Made by a program: the position numbers and the translations under genes. A stretch of 64,000 bases of DNA from Treponema sp. UBA4692 (lineage in GTDB: Bacteria > Spirochaetota > Spirochaetia > Treponematales > Treponemataceae), in the NCBI GenBank assembly GCA_002404895.1, contig DHKO01000012.1, positions 9,472-73,471 on the forward strand. Direction: 5' to 3'. The notes under the pieces are model-generated. The model searched no databases. It worked only from the letters and a program-made list of their open reading frames with translations, and had not been told where the DNA came from. Shown here piece after piece: positions 57,503-64,000 of this stretch. How positions within the stretch are numbered: position 1 is the stretch's first letter; each line of letters begins with the position of its first letter.

Positions 57503-58543
57503 TCAGCCCAAGACAGTCTGCTCGATTTTTGTAAGCTGATTATGGTAAAGAGACGCGATTGAAGCTCCGTAGTCTGCAATCAGGCGGATAATGTTTCGTG
57601 GATTCTCTTTCTTGTCGCAGCCGTTCAGTCGGTCGCCGGCATCGCCCAAGCCCGGCATAATGTACGCTTTCTCGTTCAAAACCGGGTCAAGCCACATTGT
57701 GTAAAGAGTGCAGTTTGGAAGCGCGCGGGCAACACGCAAAGTTCCCTTCAAAGCGGAAATAACGTTGAAGAATTTTATCGACTTTGGATGAACTCCCTGA
57801 GACTCAAGATATTTCACAACTGTAACAAGAGAGCCGCCTGTTGCGTTCATCGGGTCGGCAAAAACCCAGTCCTTTCCGTCAAGCTCCTCAAGATTAAAGA
57901 ACGACTTGTGAAGATCGAGAATGTATTCCATATTGTTCTCGCGCTTTGAGTCGTCGCGGTTGATTTTGAAAAGCGCGAACGGCGTAACGTATTTATGGCT
58001 TGAATAAGCCTCAATCTCCTTTGACATAATTATGCTCGGAAGTAGCGCGCCGCGGAGCATTACACACATCACAGAATTCTCGATTCTTGAGTCAATGTCA
58101 GGAATTTTGTGGACAGCGTAATTCTGGCAAGGATAAGCTACAGGTGTCTTGACGATAAAATGACCTTTTTTTTCAGCGTGCTGGTCAGTGTAGGCAAGGC
58201 GAAAAAGCATCTCGTATGCGCGCTGCGAGTAATAGACAAATTCCTGATGGTCAGTGTTCACATCGCGGAGTTTTGAAATCACGCGGCTCGCCTCGGCATG
58301 GCTTCCCTCTTCCGTTTCAAAAGAAAAAACTTTTATCTGAGGATTCTCCTTGCAGATTTTCTGAAGCTCGTGCCCGATTTTGTCAAAGCACTCAACGATT
58401 TTCTCCTCGTTTTTAGGCTCAAAATACTGCATTGTCTCCTTGTACATTTCGCCAAGAAGACCGATTTTCTCCTGATCGCCTTTTGTCAAATATCCGTCCA
58501 AATCCTCGGCTTTCAAGATTATTTTTTCTCCGTTCTTGTTCAT
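57503..58543 (-). CDS. upp: Uracil phosphoribosyltransferase family protein with N-terminal extension
   Basis: A 346-residue protein. The C-terminal 210 residues are a type I phosphoribosyltransferase of the Upp group: a NSVMCVMLRGALLPSIIMSK segment, the PRPP loop FADPMNATGGSLVTVV and the uracil-binding MPGLGDAGDRLNG. The first 130 residues form a helical extension absent from E. coli Upp. The ATG at 58,543 follows GGGGTG. It likely salvages uracil to UMP; the extension may regulate it. Confidence 0.85.
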   Translation of the reverse strand: MNKNGEKIILKAEDLDGYLTKGDQEKIGLLGEMYKETMQYFEPKNEEKIVECFDKIGHELQKICKENPQIKVFSFETEEGSHAEASRVISKLRDVNTDHQEFVYYSQRAYEMLFRLAYTDQHAEKKGHFIVKTPVAYPCQNYAVHKIPDIDSRIENSVMCVMLRGALLPSIIMSKEIEAYSSHKYVTPFALFKINRDDSKRENNMEYILDLHKSFFNLEELDGKDWVFADPMNATGGSLVTVVKYLESQGVHPKSIKFFNVISALKGTLRVARALPNCTLYTMWLDPVLNEKAYIMPGLGDAGDRLNGCDKKENPRNIIRLIADYGASIASLYHNQLTKIEQTVLG

Positions 58544-58556
58544 TTTTCGCACCCCT

Positions 58557-59405
58557 TTATTTTAAGAATCTCAATAAACTGTCATATCCGAGAGTAATAT
58601 CAGTGATTGTGATTTCAGCGGCTCCTGTCTGCACGATTTTTGCAGGAATCGGAAACAAAGCGATTTTCAGCGCGGCACAGGCAGCCTTTACAGTCCTTGA
58701 ATCGCTCATCTTCAAGACGATTTTAAGACCGAACTGTTTTCCGTCTTTCAAATTCTTGAACTCGCCTGAAATGCTTTCAACAGGAGACGAAACATTTGCG
58801 CCGATAAAAGTCCTTATGAAAGTTTTCGGAGCTGGAGCATAAACCAGAATATCTCCTGAATTTTCAGATTCAAGAAAAGCGTAAACGTCCTCGCGCATTG
58901 AAACAGAATGAAGGTCGTTGTTCGCGCACTCGTCAAAACGCTCGAGCATTGCCTCAACATTCTTCGAGACCGCAGCAACCGAAGACGAAGGCAAGCAAAC
59001 CTGATATTTCGATTTTTCGCTTGAATAATATCTGTAGTCCTTATACTGATTTTTCGACCAGCCTTTTTTCTCAGTCAAGGCAAGGCTAATCATCCTTGAA
59101 GGAAAATTTCCGTCCGCAGCAAGCTGAACTTTTCCGTTCAAGCCGATGCAGATATAAATGTTTTCAGTCCGCTCAGAAATTTTCTTTGCATCGCTTTCAT
59201 CGCAGTTTGAAAGACGCATTACAGCCTGATTCACAAAATCCTGATTCGACTGGACTGGAACAACAAAATAAACCGCGCCGTCATCGTCCAAAAGCTCCAC
59301 AGGGTCAACAGGATTTTCGACAGGCGCAGATTTGCAGCCCGCAAAAAAAAGGCTTGCCGCCGTAAAAACAACAGCAGCAAGTCTTGAGAATTTACGCTTT
59401 AACAA
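58557..59405 (-). CDS. Lipoprotein, unknown function
   Basis: A 282-residue lipoprotein with a TTG start at 59,405 (GGAGAG upstream), signal peptide and lipobox FFAGC near residue 19. The mature part has two similar alpha/beta halves (YFVVPVQSNQDFVNQAVMRLSNC ... and DILVYAPAPKTFIRTFIGA ...). The family is not recognised. The gene starts within the last codons of ileS, so it is co-transcribed with it. Confidence 0.7.
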   Translation of the reverse strand: MLKRKFSRLAAVVFTAASLFFAGCKSAPVENPVDPVELLDDDGAVYFVVPVQSNQDFVNQAVMRLSNCDESDAKKISERTENIYICIGLNGKVQLAADGNFPSRMISLALTEKKGWSKNQYKDYRYYSSEKSKYQVCLPSSSVAAVSKNVEAMLERFDECANNDLHSVSMREDVYAFLESENSGDILVYAPAPKTFIRTFIGANVSSPVESISGEFKNLKDGKQFGLKIVLKMSDSRTVKAACAALKIALFPIPAKIVQTGAAEITITDITLGYDSLLRFLK

Positions 59406-62400
59406 CGCTAGCTCTCCATTTTTTGTCTTCAGAATCAATGTCTGAACCGGCAAAATCATCTTTCCACTTAGATTCCACAGCCAAAGTCTCGCCGAAAATC
59501 AAGTCCTTGAACATCTCGTAGGCAGATTTAAGCTCAGCGTCTCCGCCCAAAGTCAAAATGATTCTGTCTGAAACTTCAAATCCGCTTTTCTTTCTAAGAT
59601 TCTGAATTCCGCGGATTAAGTCGCGCACGTAGCCCTCTTTTCTAAGGTCGCCAGAGATTTTTGTGTCCAAAGCGACGGTCAAAGTTCCGTCATTGAGAAC
59701 TTTCAAGTCTTCTTTCTCTTTTCTTTCAACAAGGATTGACTCGCCGTCAAGCTCCACATTCTCGCCGTCAACAGTGATTGAGACTTTTCCGCCGTCAACA
59801 ACTTTCGCAATCTCAGAATCAGAAAGTTTCAGAATTTCAGCGGCGGCGGCTTTCATCTTCGCTCCGAGCTTCTTTCCAAGAACTTTGAAGTTCGCCTTCG
59901 CGCTGTATTCAACCAAGTCGCTTTCCTTGTCGTGGAATTCAACAGACTTTACGTTAAGCTCCTCGATGATTGTGTCTTTCATCGATTCAAGAACTTTTCG
60001 CTCGTCCTCGTTGCGTGTGACAAGCTCCGCCTTTGCAAGCGGCTGGCGGTTTTTCAAGTTGAAAGTGTTTCTCAAGGAATGTCCCATTGAAACAGCTTTC
60101 TGGACAGTCGCCATCTTGAATTCAAGAGCCTCGTCGCGGAGATTCTCGTTGTAAACAGGGAAATCGCAAAGATGAACAGACTCAGGGTCGCTTTCAGTTT
60201 TTAGATTCTGATAAATCTCTTCTGTTACAAACGGAATAAACGGCGCCGCAACTTTCGCAAAAGTCACCAGAGCATAGTAAAGAGCCGCATAAGCCTCTTT
60301 CTTGTCAGCGTCGTTTTCAGACTTCCAGAATCTTCTCCGTGAGCGTCTGATATACCAGTTGTTAAGCTCGTCGATAAAATTAATTAGCGGGTCAATTGCC
60401 GCGCTCAAGTCATAGTCGTCAAGAGCCGCTGAAACATCTTTCACCATTTTCTGCGCGACAGAGACAATCCAAGCGTCAAGCGGAGAAGAAGGCTTCTTGC
60501 TGTCAAACTCATGTCCTGTGCAAGTGATTTTGTCGATGTTCGCGTAAGTGATAAAGAACGAGTATCCAGACCAAAGCGGAATCAGGAAATTCTTGATGAC
60601 CTCGCGAACTCCGTTGTCCGAATAGCGAAGGTCATCGGCTTTCACAACTGCCGAGTGCGTAAGGAACAGACGGATTGCGTCCGCGCCGAACTTGTTGATT
60701 GCCTCAACCGGGTCAGTGTAGTTGCGCAAAGACTTTGACATCTTGCGTCCGTCCTCAGCCAACACAAGACCGTTTACAATGCAGTTCTTGAACGCCGGCT
60801 TTCCAAAAAGATGTGTCGCAAGAATTGTGAGCGTGTAGAACCAGCCGCGTGTTTGGTCAAGCCCCTCGGAGATAAAGTCCGCAGGAAAATGCTTTTCAAA
60901 ATATTCCTTGTTCTCAAAAGGATAATGCTGCTCGGCATAAGGCATTGAGCCGGACTCAAACCAGCAGTCGAAAACTTCCGGAATGCGGCGCATTGTGCCT
61001 TTCTTGCATTCAGGGCAGGCAAAAGTGATTTTATCAACAAACTGCTTGTGCAAGTCCTCTGGATAAACGCCCGAAAGCTCTTCAAGCTCCTTGCGCGAGC
61101 CTACGCAGACTTTGTGTCCGCAGTCAGGATTGTCGCATCTCCAGATTGGAATCGGGTTTCCCCAGTAGCGGTTGCGGCTCACAGCCCAGTCGCGCGCACC
61201 TGCAAGCCATTTTCCGAATCTTCCTTCTTTGATGTGCGCAGGCTGCCATTTTATCTGGCTGTTTGAATTCAAAAGCTCTTTATGATAGTCGGCAACTTTT
61301 ACAAACCACGAGCCGATTCCGCGGTAAATAAGAGGCGAGCCGCATCTCCAGCAGTGCGGATAAGAGTGCGTGTGCTGGTCTTTTTTAACAAGTTTTTTCT
61401 CGGCTTTAAGACGGGCGATTATATCCTTGTCGCAGTCCTTTACAAATCTTCCTTTGTAATCAGATACATCAGAAGTGAATTTGCACTCAGCGTCAATCGG
61501 CTCAACATTCGGAACTCCGCTTCCTCTAAAGACCTTGTTGTCATCCTCACCGAAAGCAGGCGCGATATGAACGATTCCAGTTCCGTCCTCAGTTGAAACA
61601 TAGTCCGCATTGAACATTCTGAACGCGCCTTCAGCGCATTTCTGGCCGGAAATCTTCTCGCACTCAGAAGAATCAGCGAGCTTTTCAAAATAAGGGAAAA
61701 GAGGCTCGTAACGCGCGCCTACAAAATCTTTTCCTTTCTTTGTATAAACGATTTCGTACTCGTCCTCATTCTTATAATACGCGCCAAGACGCGCCTCTGC
61801 CATGATGTAGTAATCGCCGGATTCCTTGTCGAGAATCTTAACATAGTCAATCTCAGGCCCCATGCAAAGACCGAGATTAGAAGGCAAAGTCCACGGAGTT
61901 GTAGTCCAGGCCACAAAGTAAGTTCTGCCGTTCTCCATCTCCTTGTCGTCAAAAGAGGCAGGAGCTTTTGTAACCTTGAATCTTACTGTAACAGCAGCCT
62001 CGGTAACGTCCTTATAGCCCTGTGCAAGCTCGTGTGTTGAAAGAACAGTCGCGCAGCGCGGGCAGTACGGAAGAATATATTTTCCCTCATAAATCAAGCC
62101 CTTATCCCACAAAGCCTTGGCAACCCACCAGATTGACTCCATGTAGTCAGGATTCATCGTCTTGTAGTCGTTGTCAAAATCGACCCAGCGTCCCATTCGT
62201 GTGATTGTCTTTCGCCATTCAGATGTGTATTTAAGAACCGAAGCCTTGCACTTGTCGTTGAAATTCGCGACTCCGTAAGCCTCAATTTCGTGCTTAGAGT
62301 TGATTCCAAGCTCCTTCTCAATCAAATTCTCAACAGGAAGCCCATGGCAGTCCCAGCCGAAACGCCGCTCAACTTTCTTGCCCTTCATAGTCTGGTAGCG

Positions 62401-62607
62401 CGGGATAATATCTTTTATAGTCGATGGAATAAAATGTCCAAAATGAGGCAGACCTGTAGCAAACGGAGGTCCGTCAAAAAATACAAATTCCTCAGCCTTG
62501 TCGCGCTGGCGAATCGACTTCTTAAAAATATCGTTGGATTTCCAAAATTTTAAAACTTCTTCTTCCTGTTTCGGAAAATCTGCTTTTGAATCGATTGACT
62601 TGTACAC
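59392..62607 (-). CDS. ileS: Isoleucyl-tRNA synthetase
   Basis: A class I synthetase of about 1071 residues, the long type. The HIGH motif is PHFGH in FATGLPHFGHFIPSTIKD, the editing (CP1) domain is present (FVAWTTTPWTLPSNLGL), and KMSKS is in EDGRKMSKSLRNYTDP. The WCWR-like and tRNA-binding C-terminal domains follow. I chose the GTG at 62,607 because AGAGGA lies 5 nt before it; a TTG seven codons upstream lacks one. It charges tRNA-Ile and edits Val. Confidence 0.95.
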   Translation of the reverse strand: MYKSIDSKADFPKQEEEVLKFWKSNDIFKKSIRQRDKAEEFVFFDGPPFATGLPHFGHFIPSTIKDIIPRYQTMKGKKVERRFGWDCHGLPVENLIEKELGINSKHEIEAYGVANFNDKCKASVLKYTSEWRKTITRMGRWVDFDNDYKTMNPDYMESIWWVAKALWDKGLIYEGKYILPYCPRCATVLSTHELAQGYKDVTEAAVTVRFKVTKAPASFDDKEMENGRTYFVAWTTTPWTLPSNLGLCMGPEIDYVKILDKESGDYYIMAEARLGAYYKNEDEYEIVYTKKGKDFVGARYEPLFPYFEKLADSSECEKISGQKCAEGAFRMFNADYVSTEDGTGIVHIAPAFGEDDNKVFRGSGVPNVEPIDAECKFTSDVSDYKGRFVKDCDKDIIARLKAEKKLVKKDQHTHSYPHCWRCGSPLIYRGIGSWFVKVADYHKELLNSNSQIKWQPAHIKEGRFGKWLAGARDWAVSRNRYWGNPIPIWRCDNPDCGHKVCVGSRKELEELSGVYPEDLHKQFVDKITFACPECKKGTMRRIPEVFDCWFESGSMPYAEQHYPFENKEYFEKHFPADFISEGLDQTRGWFYTLTILATHLFGKPAFKNCIVNGLVLAEDGRKMSKSLRNYTDPVEAINKFGADAIRLFLTHSAVVKADDLRYSDNGVREVIKNFLIPLWSGYSFFITYANIDKITCTGHEFDSKKPSSPLDAWIVSVAQKMVKDVSAALDDYDLSAAIDPLINFIDELNNWYIRRSRRRFWKSENDADKKEAYAALYYALVTFAKVAAPFIPFVTEEIYQNLKTESDPESVHLCDFPVYNENLRDEALEFKMATVQKAVSMGHSLRNTFNLKNRQPLAKAELVTRNEDERKVLESMKDTIIEELNVKSVEFHDKESDLVEYSAKANFKVLGKKLGAKMKAAAAEILKLSDSEIAKVVDGGKVSITVDGENVELDGESILVERKEKEDLKVLNDGTLTVALDTKISGDLRKEGYVRDLIRGIQNLRKKSGFEVSDRIILTLGGDAELKSAYEMFKDLIFGETLAVESKWKDDFAGSDIDSEDKKWRASVVKA

Positions 62608-62763
62608 AATATTCCTCTTGTTATTCAAAATTAAAATATTATATAAAAAAGAAAAGGATTGTTCTATACATTAAGATTGGCGCGCATTTGCATTTGCCAC
62701 GCCGACATCGAAACGAAAAAACGTCGTCATGAAAAAAAGTTCGTTGCAGAAATATAAAAACGC

Positions 62764-62815
62764 TGTCATGCTGAACTTGATTCAGCATCTGTATTCACTT
62801 GATTTCAGCATCTGC
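62764..62815. repeat. Interspersed palindromic repeat
   Basis: TGTCATGCTGAACTTGATTC and its inverted half AGCATCT, then a second half-copy CTTGATTTCAGCATCTGC. It is the same type as at 36,194 and 46,445. The remainder of the gap 62,629-63,121 shows no gene or other structure. Confidence 0.7.
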
Positions 62816-63121
62816 AAATTTCTTCTTTCAGTTTCACGGATTTTATTTTTTATTTTCAGCACGGATATTTTATAAAGCAGGCCAGTATTCTTCTCACGTG
62901 CCAAACGCGCAAAAACAATGCCCAGCTGCTCCGGGTTCGCTGCCGCTCATCGCCGGTCAGACTCCAGTCTCAGCCAAAAAAAACGTCAAAAAATTTACAG
63001 AAAAGGCTAAAAAACCGCCCGCCTAGAATCAGACTGCCCGGCGACTTCGCCCTGCGCATCTGGCGTGGCACTTTTTCCCGGCAAGAAAGCTCGCAGGCAA
63101 GCAAAAGTTTTCGACAACGAC

Positions 63122-63149
63122 AAAAAAAGGCTTCCGAAAAACGGAAGCC
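63122..63149 (-). terminator. Terminator after tRNA-Thr
   Basis: Leftward GGCTTCCG, loop TTTTT, CGGAAGCC and seven T, 12 nt after the tRNA 3' end. Confidence 0.88.
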
Positions 63150-63160
63150 TGCCATAAAAA

Positions 63161-63232
63161 GCTGCCTGTAGGACTTGGACCCACGACCCCGAGATTACAA
63201 ATCACGTGCTCTACCAGCTGAGCTAAGGCAGC
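63161..63232 (-). tRNA. tRNA-Thr (anticodon UGU)
   Basis: The leftward strand folds into a full cloverleaf of 72 nt: acceptor GCTGCCT/AGGCAGC, D arm AGCTCAGCTGGTAGAGC, anticodon loop TTTGTAA with TGT at 34-36, five-nt variable loop, and T arm GTGGG/CCTAC with loop TCCAAGT. The anticodon stem has one U-U mismatch. CCA is not encoded. The anticodon reads ACA and related Thr codons. Confidence 0.93.
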
Positions 63233-63279
63233 ATATTACTAAAGCATAATGCAAGAGCAAGGGGAATGTCAAGGAAGAA

Positions 63280-63900
63280 AACGCCCGCAACGATGAAAAA
63301 AGAGCGTCCCGCCACTGCTTCGCTGTCATTCCGAACATCGCGACATTGAACATATCAGCCTCGTCAGCATAGACAAAAGATTTCTGCGCGGCCGTCAGCT
63401 CCTGCGGAATCAGGTTCTTATCGCGTCTGTATGGATTCGATAGTTGATTTTTGCAAGCTCTCGTTTTGCAGACCAGCCGAGCTGTTTCTGCTCTTCTTCT
63501 TTAAGACGTTGGAATTCCCGAAGCAAGTATAATTTGAATTGAGGCGAAAATCATGAAGCAAATTCAAAAGCCAAATCTTTATGTGCATAAGTCCCGCCGT
63601 AACGCCCGGCTTTCGCAATGACTCCAATCGCATTCGTTTTTTCTATCCATTGTTTTACAGAAAGAATGAATCTGTTTAGCCCAGCTTCGTTTTTAATTCC
63701 CTCGAATTCGGGGGAATTAAAATTAGGGTTATACATTTCTTTCCATATTTCAAGAAATTCGATTGTATTTTTATTGCGCAGCCATTTTTCAAGGCAAGCC
63801 CATTTTCTATATTCTTCACCATGTCGGTCAAAGAAATACAATCTCTTTCATCAATTTAGATTACACTTATCTCTTTGTTATCTACATTTATTTTCGCCAT
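63280..63900 (-). pseudogene. KilA-N domain protein, disrupted
   Basis: Starting at the ATG 63,900 (GGAG upstream) the frame is MAKINVDNKEISVI then TAA. Homology continues (DERDCISLTDMVKNIENG), shifts frame at about 63,805 (EKWLRNKNTIEFL ... GRYGGTYAHKDLAFEFAS), meets TGA in place of the usual Trp before SPQFKLYL, then shifts again near 63,425 (NLIPQELTAAQKSFVYADEAD ... AKQWRDALF). KilA-N proteins are DNA-binding proteins of phages and mobile elements. At least four lesions mean a dead gene. 63,901-64,000 holds nothing I can assign. Confidence 0.85.
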
Positions 63901-64000
63901 AAACTCTCCTTAACAATTTTCCGCAACCTCTAAAGCTCCAAAACCTTCGGGGGGGGTATAGTCTGACGGATTTTTGTGGACTGCCTGTTTTGTTGCGGCG

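Noticed and set aside
63418..63841. In-frame TGA at the conserved Trp of the KilA-N protein as evidence for TGA recoding like that in the endolysin
   Set aside because: This gene also has an in-frame TAA and at least two frameshifts, so the TGA is ordinary decay and says nothing about the genetic code.

Overview
The window looks like a chromosomal segment of a gut- or oral-type Treponema (spirochete). The evidence is a flagellar export/motor block in typical treponemal order (flbD-motA-motB-fliL-fliM-fliY-fliO-fliP-fliQ-fliR-flhB-flhA-flhF-flhG-hypothetical-whiG-fapA), tandem Maf-type glycosyltransferases, a superoxide reductase plus ferritin pair, and Treponema-like lipoproteins. No database search was run; all names come from motifs, length and context.

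Region 1 (1 to about 16.9 kb) is one end of a prophage. Its tyrosine integrase (15.7-16.8 kb) abuts the chromosomal fapA gene, and the element runs off the left edge inside a YqaJ-type recombinase gene. Next to the integrase lies a lysis cassette: XhlA-like protein, T7-lysozyme-type amidase with an in-frame TGA at a Trp-like position, holin-like protein and overlapping Rz/Rz1 spanins. To its left are small genes of unknown role, then five XRE-type repressors (+ strand) facing a set of antirepressor genes (- strand). Three intergenic regions share one plan: a repressor on one side, a sigma70-type promoter overlapped by a private palindromic operator, and a leader that ends in a terminator hairpin whose loop is complementary to upstream leader sequence. 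Between the antirepressors sit two toxin-like nuclease genes that begin with the same short N-terminus and are followed by repeated remnants of one C-terminal tail. They look like cassette-exchange polymorphic toxins.

Region 2 (16.9-33.7 kb, all - strand) is the flagellar/motility operon. A sigma28-like promoter lies in front of flbD, while the sigma28-family gene whiG is near the distal end, which suggests feedback.

Region 3 (33.9-42.8 kb) is mixed: a two-component system, superoxide reductase, ferritin, a membrane-bound HTH regulator, a hairpin-dense element, a C5-methyltransferase/restriction enzyme pair, an intergenic array of palindromes spaced exactly 41 bp apart, a DUF6261-like gene and an ABC-transporter remnant.

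Region 4 (42.8-64 kb) is mostly housekeeping and envelope: hemW, a signal peptidase I with Arg at the usual catalytic Lys position, smpB, tsaC and an FtsB-like protein. A + strand run from 48.0 to 56.8 kb encodes a large acidic protein, two Maf-like proteins and a degenerate GGDEF membrane protein. It is followed by a TPR lipoprotein, a uracil phosphoribosyltransferase, a lipoprotein, ileS, tRNA-Thr and a decayed KilA-N gene.
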